This document shows, one piece after another, positions 34,347-43,071 of a DNA stretch of 49,634 nt; positions within the stretch are counted from its first letter, which is position 1; each line of letters opens with the position of its first letter. The notes under the pieces are model-generated. The model made no database searches, was not told the DNA's origin, and worked only from the letters and a program-made list of their open reading frames with translations. The stretch comes from Actinomadura sp. HBU206391 (GTDB taxonomy: Bacteria > Actinomycetota > Actinomycetes > Streptosporangiales > Streptosporangiaceae), in contig NZ_JABVEB010000035.1 in assembly GCF_014323665.1 (NCBI RefSeq), positions 1 to 49,634 of the forward strand, given 5' to 3'. Made by a program: the position numbers and the translations under genes.

Positions 34347-34535
34347 GGCCAACGATACCGGCCCCGGCGGGTTCGCCCACAACCCAATTGGACCGTGTCC
34401 CGGTGCGGGCGCTCCCCGCGCCGGACGTACCGATACCACCTGACGGCCGCTCGATGGCCGAAGACTCGGCCGCGATATGCGCGGCGCCGGCCATTGCCAT
34501 TCCGCCGCCGGCGTCTTTCCGCCGCGAGCGACCAT

Positions 34536-35474
34536 TCATCCGAGCGGCGCCCAGGCGGGCAGTGGCTCGCGGGCCGCGCGCCAGGCGGCGGGGATCCCCT
34601 CCGCGCCGACCCGGGCCGCCACGATCCCGCCGACGATGGCGGCAGTGGTGTCCACGTCGCCCCCGACTGCGACGCAGGCGCGGACCGCCGCTTCGTAGTC
34701 GTCCCCGTGGCGGGCGGCCACCCACAGGGTGAACGGCACGGTGTCGGGTGCCGTGATCCGCGAGCCATTGCCGAGATCGTGTGCGGCCCGCTCCACCGAG
34801 TGGCCGCGCATACCGAGCGCCCGATCCAGCCCGCGCCTCACCTGACCGGCCGGTACGAGATCCAGAGCCGCCTCGATGAGGTCGCCGGCGACGAAGCCCG
34901 ATGACGCGTCGGGCGGGCCGGACCCCGGGGCCGGCCCCGAGTCGGGTTCCGAGGCAGAGCCCGCAGCGGCGAGCGAGGCGGCCACGGCGACCGCGACGGC
35001 GCCGGCGACTCCCTCGGGGTGCGCGTGGGTCACCTCCGCCGAGGCGACCGCCTCGGCCGCCGCCCGCTCCGGGTCGCCGGCGAAGTACGCGCCGAGCGGC
35101 GCGACCCGCATGGCGGCGCCGTTGCCGTACGACCCGTTGCCCCCGAACGCCTCCACCGACGCCGTCTGCCAGCGCTCGCCGTCCCGTACGCGCTCCAGCA
35201 GTTCCAGCGCTCCGGCGCCGTAGCGCCGTCCGATGTCCAGGCGGGTGGCGAAGGCCCGCGCCAGGGCATCCTGGTCAATGGACCCGCAGCGCAATAGGAC
35301 ATCGAGGACCGAGCACGCCATCTCCGTGTCGTCCGACCATTCCCAGGGGGCCGCAGGGAGATCGACCGAGGCGGACAGGCCGCGATTGGACAGCAGGAAG
35401 AACTGATCGCCGAAGGCGTCGCCGACCGATAGACCGGTCAGCGAGTCGAGGGCGGGTCGGTGGGTAAGAATCAT
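34536..35474 (-). CDS. ADP-ribosylglycohydrolase family protein
   Basis: This 312-residue protein belongs to the ARH/DraG family, which removes ADP-ribose from proteins or small molecules using two metal ions. The first metal motif is WSDDTEM (near residue 46) and the second is GGDVDTTAAIVGG (near residue 268); both acidic sets are intact. A Ser/Gly/Pro-rich insert lies near residue 180. The start is ATG 35474, with the desaturase gene divergent. The target is unknown; no ADP-ribosyltransferase is encoded nearby, so no partner can be named. Confidence 0.88.
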   Translation of the reverse strand: MILTHRPALDSLTGLSVGDAFGDQFFLLSNRGLSASVDLPAAPWEWSDDTEMACSVLDVLLRCGSIDQDALARAFATRLDIGRRYGAGALELLERVRDGERWQTASVEAFGGNGSYGNGAAMRVAPLGAYFAGDPERAAAEAVASAEVTHAHPEGVAGAVAVAVAASLAAAGSASEPDSGPAPGSGPPDASSGFVAGDLIEAALDLVPAGQVRRGLDRALGMRGHSVERAAHDLGNGSRITAPDTVPFTLWVAARHGDDYEAAVRACVAVGGDVDTTAAIVGGIVAARVGAEGIPAAWRAAREPLPAWAPLG

Positions 35475-35548
35475 GAGACCAATCCGTTATAAAAGCCACG
35501 TCACGTCGGGTGTGCCACACGTTCACGTCGGCTTCAGCCACGAGGGGT

Positions 35549-35589
35549 TGGTTTACTTACGCGAGCGTAGGTTACGGTTGCGTAGGTAA
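35549..35589 (+). promoter_or_regulatory. Desaturase promoter with operator-like inverted repeat
   Basis: Arms TTACTTACGC (35553-35562) and GCGTAGGTAA (35580-35589) are inverted with one mismatch. Inside lies the smaller palindrome TACGCGAGCGTA (35558-35569). The direct repeat GCGTAGGT[TA]A occurs twice, 15 bases apart. A possible TTGGTT-18-TACGGT promoter overlaps it. The TetR gene at 36727 is the obvious candidate regulator. Confidence 0.6.
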
Positions 35590-35616
35590 GGTCTCCCTCA
35601 GAGAGAGCGGTGTCCC

Positions 35617-36573
35617 ATGACCGAAGCTCCCGTCCTCGATCGCGCATCTGCACAGGTCCGTTCCGAGATCGAGCCGGAGCCCTCAGGCACGTTCGAACGT
35701 GTCCTCACCGGAGTTTTCACCGGCGTCCCCTTTCTGGCGCTTCTCGCCGCCGTCCCCCTGGCATGGACCTGGGGACTGCTCGGCTGGAGCGACGTCGCGA
35801 TCGGCGCGGTGTTCTACTTCATCACTGCGGCCGGCATCACTGTGGGCTTTCACCGGCATTTCACGCACGGCTCGTTCAAGGCCGTACGTCCGTTGCGCAT
35901 CGCGCTGGCGCTGGCCGGCAGCCTGGCCATCCAGGGGCCGGTGATCACATGGGTGTCCGACCACCGCCGGCACCACAAGTACTCGGACAAAGAGGCCGAC
36001 CCGCACTCGCCGTGGCGGTTCGGCTCGGACTGGAAGGCCCTGACGAAGGGGCTGTTCTGGGCGCACTACGGCTGGTTCTTCGACGAGAAGCGCACCTCTC
36101 AGGAGCGGTTCTCCCCCGATCTGCTCGCCGACAAGGACATCCGGCGCATCGACCGGGCCTTCCCCGCGCTCGTCGCGGTCTCGTTCCTGCTGCCCGCCGT
36201 GCTCGGCGGCCTGATCACCATGTCCTGGCAGGGTGCGCTGACCGCGCTCTTCTGGGCCTCCTTCGTCCGGATCTCCATGGTCCACCACGTGACCTGGTCG
36301 ATCAATTCGATCTGCCATACCTTCGGCGTCAAGGACTTCGAGGTCCGTGACAAGTCCCGCAACGTCTGGTGGCTGGCGATCCTGTCCCTGGGCGAGTCCT
36401 GGCACAACCTGCACCACGCCGACCCCACGTGCGCGCGGCATGGCGTGCTCCCGGGCCAGGTGGACATCAGTGCCCGTATCATCTGGACGTTCGAGAAGTT
36501 CCGCTGGGCGAGCGACGTCCGGTGGCCGAACGCCGCACGGCTGGCGAACAAGCGTGCGGTCCGCCAGGGCTGA
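35617..36573 (+). CDS. Acyl-CoA (delta-9) fatty acid desaturase, membrane type
   Basis: This 318-residue enzyme is a di-iron membrane desaturase of the stearoyl-CoA type, introducing a cis double bond into acyl chains and thereby controlling membrane fluidity. The three histidine boxes are present: HRHFTH (near residue 87), HRRHH (near 122) and HNLHH (near 266), with membrane helices at about residues 34-75, 90-112 and 185-225. ATG at 35617 begins MTEAPVLD. The gene has an operator-like repeat upstream and a strong terminator downstream. A partner ferredoxin or reductase is not in the window. Confidence 0.94.
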   Translation: MTEAPVLDRASAQVRSEIEPEPSGTFERVLTGVFTGVPFLALLAAVPLAWTWGLLGWSDVAIGAVFYFITAAGITVGFHRHFTHGSFKAVRPLRIALALAGSLAIQGPVITWVSDHRRHHKYSDKEADPHSPWRFGSDWKALTKGLFWAHYGWFFDEKRTSQERFSPDLLADKDIRRIDRAFPALVAVSFLLPAVLGGLITMSWQGALTALFWASFVRISMVHHVTWSINSICHTFGVKDFEVRDKSRNVWWLAILSLGESWHNLHHADPTCARHGVLPGQVDISARIIWTFEKFRWASDVRWPNAARLANKRAVRQG

Positions 36574-36587
36574 TCCCTCGACCTTGC

Positions 36588-36611
36588 GCCTCGGTCCGGC
36601 AGGACCGAGGC
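36588..36611 (+). terminator. Terminator after the desaturase gene
   Basis: GCCTCGGTCC and GGACCGAGGC form a perfect 10-bp stem with a GGCA loop, 15 bases after the stop codon. No T tract follows. Confidence 0.75.
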
Positions 36612-36726
36612 CGCCGGCGCGAACGGTCCGGCAGGGCGCTCATGTTTTCCGCCGGCGTCCGGGCGAGCGGCCGGAGATGCGGGATGATCACTTCTTTCCC
36701 GTGAAAGGCGGACCATCATAGATCCC

Positions 36727-37500
36727 GTGACTGAACCAGCGCCTCGGTCCCGCAGGAAGCGGATGACCGGGAAGGAACGGCGTGAACAGCTGCTCGACAT
36801 AGGCCGTGGCCTGTTCGCCGAGCGCGGCTTCGACGGCACGTCGGTCGAGGAGATCGCTGCCAAGGCGGGTGTGTCCAAGCCCGTGGTCTACGAGCACTTC
36901 GGCGGCAAGGAAGGCCTCTACGCGGTCGTGGTCGACCGCGAGATGGAGCGGTTGCTCGCGGTGGTCACCCGGGCGCTCACCGACGGCGTCCACTACCGGG
37001 ACAAGCTGGAGCAGGCAGCCCTCGCGTTGCTCGAGTACATCGAAGAGTGCAGCGACGGGTTCCGCATCCTCGTGCGCGACTCGCACGGCGCCGCGGGCAC
37101 CGGGAGCTTCGCCAGCCTCCTGAGTGAGATCGCCCACCGGGTCGAGCACATCCTCGGCCGGGAGTTCGATCGCCACGGCTACGACGACAAGCTCGCGCCC
37201 ATGTACGCGCAGATGATCGTCGGCATGGTCGCGTTCACCGGCCAGTGGTGGCTGGAGGCTCGCAAGCCCAAGCGCGAGGAGGTCGCCGCACATCTGGTGA
37301 ACCTCGCGTGGAACGGGCTGTCGAGGCTGGAGCCCAAGCCGTACCTCGACCCACGGCGACGGCGCAAGGAGCGCGAGAAGCTGGAGAAGAGGGCGGAGAA
37401 GGCGGCCGCCAAGGCAGAGCGCAGGAACCGGAAGGGCGACGACGACGCACCCGAGGCGCCCTGGGTCCCACAGCAGGCCGAGAGCCCGGGACCGGCCTGA
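36727..37500 (+). CDS. TetR-family transcriptional regulator
   Basis: This 257-residue protein has a TetR N-terminal DNA-binding domain: RREQLLDIGRGLFAERGFDG, then the helix-turn-helix TSVEEIAAKAGVSKPVVYEHF and GGKEGLYAVV (about residues 20-68). A helical ligand domain follows. The C-terminal ~55 residues are a charged Lys/Arg/Glu-rich tail that may be disordered. It resembles regulators of fatty-acid genes in actinobacteria and lies just downstream of the desaturase, whose promoter carries an inverted repeat. The start is GTG 36727. Its ligand, perhaps an acyl-CoA, is inferred only. Confidence 0.9.
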   Translation: MTEPAPRSRRKRMTGKERREQLLDIGRGLFAERGFDGTSVEEIAAKAGVSKPVVYEHFGGKEGLYAVVVDREMERLLAVVTRALTDGVHYRDKLEQAALALLEYIEECSDGFRILVRDSHGAAGTGSFASLLSEIAHRVEHILGREFDRHGYDDKLAPMYAQMIVGMVAFTGQWWLEARKPKREEVAAHLVNLAWNGLSRLEPKPYLDPRRRRKEREKLEKRAEKAAAKAERRNRKGDDDAPEAPWVPQQAESPGPA

Positions 37501-37538
37501 GCGGTCGCCCGGAAAGCGTCCGAGCCACACCCTAGAGT

Positions 37539-37554
37539 TCGAATGTCAGTTCGA
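37539..37554. promoter_or_regulatory. LexA-like SOS box
   Basis: TCGAATGTCAGTTCGA differs by one base from the actinobacterial LexA consensus TCGAAC-N4-GTTCGA. It is centred about 22 bases upstream of the next start codon, in a position suitable for repression. Confidence 0.6.
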
Positions 37555-37568
37555 ACGAAGGGTGAGTG

Positions 37569-38042
37569 ATGGACACTCCGGCATCGATCCCCGCTCCGAC
37601 CGCCTGCTCCGTCGCGCCCGTGCTCGACCGGGCCGAGATCAAGCGCTTCGCGGACACGCTCGCCGCCATCGACCGCGACGCCGTGCCCGCCGACCCACTC
37701 GGCCGTGAGATCCATTTAGCCGTCACCGAGCTGCACCGGTTCGGCGTCAGCGAGCCCACGAACGAACGGCTGGCCGAGCTGCTGGTGCCGCTCGACCGGG
37801 CGCTCGCCGCCCTGAGCCCCGCTCATGTCGGCCGCGCGACCCCACGCGCACTGGTCGAGCTGGTGCTCCGGGTCGACGACGCCAAGTCGCTGCTGGAGAC
37901 ACCCGATCTGGGCGTCGTCGCGACCGAGGAGCTGGCCGGCCGGCTGCGCCGGTTGTACGGGGGGATCGTCTCGCTCCGCGGCGCGTCGTCCCGGCTGCAC
38001 CGAGCATGGCGTGCCGCCTCGGCCGGCGGGGAGGACCGGTGA
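37569..38042 (+). CDS. Small protein of unknown function behind a LexA-like box
   Basis: I do not recognise this 157-residue protein. It is rich in Ala, Leu and Arg and is predicted by eye to be nearly all helical and soluble, with no signal peptide, Cys pair or catalytic motif. The central part (LVELVLRVDDAKSLLETPDL) suggests a helical bundle. ATG at 37569 is used; GTG at 37566 is the preceding codon, and GAAGGG lies upstream. The sequence just before the gene contains a near-consensus SOS box. Codon use and GC3 bias look normal, supporting a real gene. A DNA-damage link is inferred. Confidence 0.65.
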   Translation: MDTPASIPAPTACSVAPVLDRAEIKRFADTLAAIDRDAVPADPLGREIHLAVTELHRFGVSEPTNERLAELLVPLDRALAALSPAHVGRATPRALVELVLRVDDAKSLLETPDLGVVATEELAGRLRRLYGGIVSLRGASSRLHRAWRAASAGGEDR

Positions 38043-38133
38043 CCGCGCGTCGGAACGTCGGCAGGTGACCGCCCCGATCGGTGGCCCGATACCCCCTCCG
38101 GGTCACCGACCGGGGTCCTCCGAAAGTTGGTTC

Positions 38134-38931
38134 TCAGCGCACCCGCTGAGCCACGACGAAGATCCGGCGGAACGGGAACACCGTCCCGAACGGCCTGCGG
38201 GGATAGGCGTCCCGCAGCCGGGCGGCGTACTCCCCGAGGAATTCGGCGGCGTCCTCGGCGTCCAGCGCGCTGAGCACCGGGCGCAGGGCGGTGCCCTTGA
38301 CCCACTCCAGCACCGGATCGTCGCCCTGCAGAACCTGGGCATATGTCGTCTCCCAGGCATCGACGCGGCACCCGTGCCCGGCGAGCAGTTCGAGGTACTC
38401 GCCGGGTGATCCGACCGGATGCCATCGCATCACGTCGGCCAGCCGGGCCCGCCACCGTGGCGACCGGCAGATCTCCCGCAAGAGTGCGTGGCTCGGGGCG
38501 TCGAAGTTCCCCGGCACCTGGAAGGCCAGCCGGCCGTCCGGCGTCAGCGCCTTGATCCATTGCGGTAGCAGGTCACGATGCGCGGGCACCCATTGCAGCG
38601 CCGCGTTGGAGACCATCACGTCCACGGGCCGGCCGTCGCCGGGTGTCCAGTCCGCCAGATCGCCCACTGTGAAGCGCAGCCCGGGAGCGGCGTGCTCCTG
38701 AGCCGCCGCGATCATCTTGGCCGAACTGTCAATCCCCTCGACCTCGGCGGTGGGCCAACGCTTCGCCAGCGAGGCGGTGAGCTCACCGGATCCACAGCCG
38801 AGGTCCACCACACGCCGGGGATCCGTGGCAGGCACCCTGCTCACCAGTTCGAAGAACGGCCTGCTCCGCTCGTCGCCGAACAAGCCGTACTGCCTCGGGT
38901 CCCACGCATCGCCGTGCGCCTGTCCGGACAT
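38134..38931 (-). CDS. tam: Trans-aconitate 2-methyltransferase
   Basis: This 265-residue SAM-dependent enzyme methylates trans-aconitate, a spontaneous by-product that inhibits aconitase. Motif I is VVDLGCGSGELTASL (near residue 42), with VEGIDSSAKMI, then the Tam-characteristic VSNAALQWVPAH and FQVPGNFDAPSH. The N-terminal WDPRQYGLFGDERSRPF is also typical. ATG at 38931 has GGGGAGG upstream, preferred over the in-frame GTG at 38949. It is divergent from the MarR gene tamR with a shared operator, matching the known Streptomyces tam/tamR arrangement. Confidence 0.9.
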   Translation of the reverse strand: MSGQAHGDAWDPRQYGLFGDERSRPFFELVSRVPATDPRRVVDLGCGSGELTASLAKRWPTAEVEGIDSSAKMIAAAQEHAAPGLRFTVGDLADWTPGDGRPVDVMVSNAALQWVPAHRDLLPQWIKALTPDGRLAFQVPGNFDAPSHALLREICRSPRWRARLADVMRWHPVGSPGEYLELLAGHGCRVDAWETTYAQVLQGDDPVLEWVKGTALRPVLSALDAEDAAEFLGEYAARLRDAYPRRPFGTVFPFRRIFVVAQRVR

Positions 38932-38973
38932 CGAGGAGCCTCCCCTCACCGCTATCGTGACGCCGATACATTA

Positions 38974-38987
38974 TCTCGACGTCGAGA
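38974..38987. promoter_or_regulatory. TamR operator, 14-bp perfect palindrome
   Basis: TCTCGACGTCGAGA lies in the 74-base gap between tam and tamR, just upstream of a TAGGCT -10-like box (38992-38997) for tamR. It resembles the palindromic sites known for TamR/PecS-type MarR regulators. Bound protein would block both promoters. Confidence 0.75.
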
Positions 38988-39005
38988 CAGGTAGGCTCGT
39001 CCACT

Positions 39006-39530
39006 GTGGAGGGTGTGGAGGATGAGGTCGACCGGCTGGTCGCGGCGTGGGGGGTGGAGCGTCCCGATCTCGACATCGAGCCGCTGCACGTCCTCAGCCG
39101 GGTGTCCAGGCTCGCGCGGCATCTGGATCGGGCCAGACGCGCGGCGTTCGTCGCCCACGACCTGGAGTCGTGGGAGTTCGACGTCCTCACCGCACTGCGC
39201 CGGGCCGGGCGGCCCTATCAGCTGAGCCCCGGCCGGCTCCTTCGCGCCACCCTCGTCACCTCGGGCACCATGACCAACCGGATCGACCGGCTCGCGGCGG
39301 CGGGGCTCGTGGAGCGCCACCCGGATCCACAGGACAAGCGCGGCGTGCAGGTCCGGTTGACCGAGGCCGGCCGCCGTCGGGTCGACGCGGCCTTCGCCGA
39401 CCTGCTGGAGCGGGAGCGCGGGCTGCTGGGCGGGCTCAGCTCCGCGGAGCAGCGGCAGTTGGCCGGGCTGCTGCGCACCCTGATCGTCCCCTTCGACGCC
39501 GACGCCGCTGAACCCGGCCCGCCCGCGTAA
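39006..39530 (+). CDS. tamR: MarR-family regulator of tam (TamR)
   Basis: This 174-residue regulator has the MarR winged helix: LDIEPLHVLSRVSRLARHLD, WEFDVLTALRRAG, LSPGRLLRATLVTSGTMTNRIDRL (recognition helix) and the wing VERHPDPQDKRGVQVRLT. The extended N-terminal helix is typical of the UrtR/PecS/TamR subgroup. In Streptomyces coelicolor TamR responds to trans-aconitate and related acids and controls tam. GTG at 39006 has no ribosome binding site and lies about 9 bases after a -10-like box, so the mRNA may be leaderless. The adjacent palindrome supports autoregulation. Confidence 0.88.
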   Translation: MEGVEDEVDRLVAAWGVERPDLDIEPLHVLSRVSRLARHLDRARRAAFVAHDLESWEFDVLTALRRAGRPYQLSPGRLLRATLVTSGTMTNRIDRLAAAGLVERHPDPQDKRGVQVRLTEAGRRRVDAAFADLLERERGLLGGLSSAEQRQLAGLLRTLIVPFDADAAEPGPPA

Positions 39531-39551
39531 CCCGGCCACGTCGATGTCGAG

Positions 39552-39601
39552 TTGCGGCGTGTCGTGGGTCTCAACGGCGGACGACCAACGACACGCCGCA
39601 A
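39552..39601. terminator. Bidirectional terminator between tamR and the ABC-F gene
   Basis: Perfect 14-bp arms TTGCGGCGTGTCGT (39552-39565) and ACGACACGCCGCAA (39588-39601) enclose a 22-base loop. Both neighbouring genes converge on it, 21 and 24 bases away. Confidence 0.75.
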
Positions 39602-39625
39602 GTCAACGACGTACCCCCGCCGGTC

Positions 39626-41443
<1,818 letters not shown>

Positions 41444-41508
41444 GACACCCACAAGGCTAGTGGCTGCGCCAGGTGGTGCGGAGCGTTCGGCCTCCAGGCC
41501 CGGCTGAC

Positions 41509-41910
41509 CTAGTCGGAGCCGGGCGAGCCCTCCTGGCCGCCGGGGTGGCCGGCGCCGCCGTACGGCGGGCCACCGCCCTGGTGGGGAAGGCCGCCCTGGC
41601 CGTACGGGCCGGGTCCGGCGGGCGGCGTGCCGGGCTCGGATCCGTGACCGGGCGGCGGGAAGCCCTGGGGGTCCCCGTACCCCTGCCGGCCTGGCAGACC
41701 TGGGCCGAACGAGGGCGGGTACCCGTGCTGACCGGCGGATCCCTGCTGCGGACCGTACCCCCGCTGCGGAGCGCCGTGCGGACCCGGGGGATACGCAGGT
41801 GGGCCACCCTGCCCGCGTCCGGACCGGGTGACGGCCATGACCACCGCCACGATCGCCCCGATGACGACGGCCAGCAAGATCAGGATGATAAGGAGGCTGA
41901 TGACGCTCAT
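41509..41910 (-). CDS. Small single-pass membrane protein with a Gly/Pro/Gln-rich tail
   Basis: This 133-residue protein has one strong membrane helix right at the start (MSVISLLIILILLAVVIGAI) and then a low-complexity tail of Gly, Pro, Tyr and Gln repeats with no defined domain. GGGAAGGG precedes the ATG at 41910. It lies between ispE and the ABC-F gene on the same strand, but the gaps make operon membership unclear. Function is unknown. The biased third-position composition supports it being real. Confidence 0.6.
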   Translation of the reverse strand: MSVISLLIILILLAVVIGAIVAVVMAVTRSGRGQGGPPAYPPGPHGAPQRGYGPQQGSAGQHGYPPSFGPGLPGRQGYGDPQGFPPPGHGSEPGTPPAGPGPYGQGGLPHQGGGPPYGGAGHPGGQEGSPGSD

Positions 41911-42050
41911 GGAGACCCTTCCCACGGTCTGTCGCCACGGCACGGAAGCACGGGGACACTACCCCAACCGCCGACGGTCACAACCAGATCATGTCGGAGA
42001 TCCATGGTCGGATCCCGGGACCGGACCGCCGTCTCCGGCCGGCCGGATGC

Positions 42051-42953
42051 TCACACGACAATCGCTCCCGGCACCGGCCCGTACGCGCGCACGGTCGACC
42101 GGGCGACGCCCGCGTCCGACAGGGCGGCCGCGAGGTCGAGAGCGTGCGCGTCCGACTCCGCAAGGAACGCGCAGGTCGGGCCGGATCCGGACACGAGCGC
42201 GCCGAGCGCCCCGAGTTCCCGGCCGACTGTGAGCGTCCGCCGCAGGGAGGGGCGCAGCGCGAGCGCGGCCGGCTGCAGATCGTTGGTCAGCGCCGAGCCC
42301 AGTTCCTTGACGTCCCCGGTCGCCAGGGCGTCGATGAGCCGGTCGGACGCCTCGGGCGGGCGCACCTTCTCGCCGTGCCGCTCCCGAAGGCGGTCGCATT
42401 CGGCGTAGACCGCGGGCGTGGACAGACCGCCGTCCGCGAGGGCGAAGACCCAGTGGAACCGGCCGTCCACCGGTACGGGGGTCAGCCGCTCCCCCCGCCC
42501 GACTCCGATGGCGGTGCCGCCGAGGAGCGCGAACGGCACATCGCTGCCGATCGCCGCGCCGAGCTCGGCCAGCTCGGCCGCCGTGAGCCCCGCCCCCCAC
42601 AGGCGATCGCATGCGACGAGCGCGGCGGCCGCGTCGGCGCTGCCGCCCGCCATTCCGCCCGCCACCGGGATGGCCTTGTGGATCCGCAGCCGTACGGCGG
42701 GCCGCACCCCGATCCGCTCGGCGAGCAGCCGGGCGGCCCTGGCGGCGAGGTTGTCGTCGTCGGCCGGGACCTCCTCGGCCGACGTGCCCTCGACACGCAC
42801 GAAGAGATCGTCGGCTGGGGTCGCGGTCAACTCGTCGAACAGCGACACGGCATGGAAGACGCTCACCAGGTCGTGGTAGCCGTCATCGCGGAGCGGCCCC
42901 ACGCTGAGCTGGAGATTGACCTTCGCGGGCACACGCACGCTTACGGCTGTCAC
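42051..42953 (-). CDS. ispE: 4-diphosphocytidyl-2-C-methyl-D-erythritol kinase
   Basis: This 300-residue GHMP kinase phosphorylates CDP-ME in the MEP pathway for isoprenoids, which supplies undecaprenyl phosphate and quinones. It begins VRVPAKVNLQLSVGPLRDDGYHDL, has the ATP-binding GHMP motif IPVAGGMAGGSADAAAAL (near residue 95), GSDVPFALLGG and the late LVSGSGPTCAFL. GTG at 42953 is used; it lacks an obvious ribosome binding site. It is divergent from the Ser/Thr kinase gene. In actinobacteria ispE usually follows rsmA; here a kinase and a Uma2 gene intervene. Confidence 0.95.
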   Translation of the reverse strand: MTAVSVRVPAKVNLQLSVGPLRDDGYHDLVSVFHAVSLFDELTATPADDLFVRVEGTSAEEVPADDDNLAARAARLLAERIGVRPAVRLRIHKAIPVAGGMAGGSADAAAALVACDRLWGAGLTAAELAELGAAIGSDVPFALLGGTAIGVGRGERLTPVPVDGRFHWVFALADGGLSTPAVYAECDRLRERHGEKVRPPEASDRLIDALATGDVKELGSALTNDLQPAALALRPSLRRTLTVGRELGALGALVSGSGPTCAFLAESDAHALDLAAALSDAGVARSTVRAYGPVPGAIVV

Positions 42954-43071
42954 ACTCAGAAAGCGTAGGGGACCCCCGACAACCGGCGATCTCCGGGCAC
43001 CATCGAGCCCCGCGCGTACGTCTGACTTGGGTACGGTTTGCCTACATTGACAGCATGGAGGGGCTTGCCCG

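Noticed and set aside
43021..43052. Promoter (TTGACA at 43047) for the Ser/Thr kinase
   Set aside because: A matching -10 box at normal spacing would fall inside the coding region beyond the chosen start; no better pair was found.
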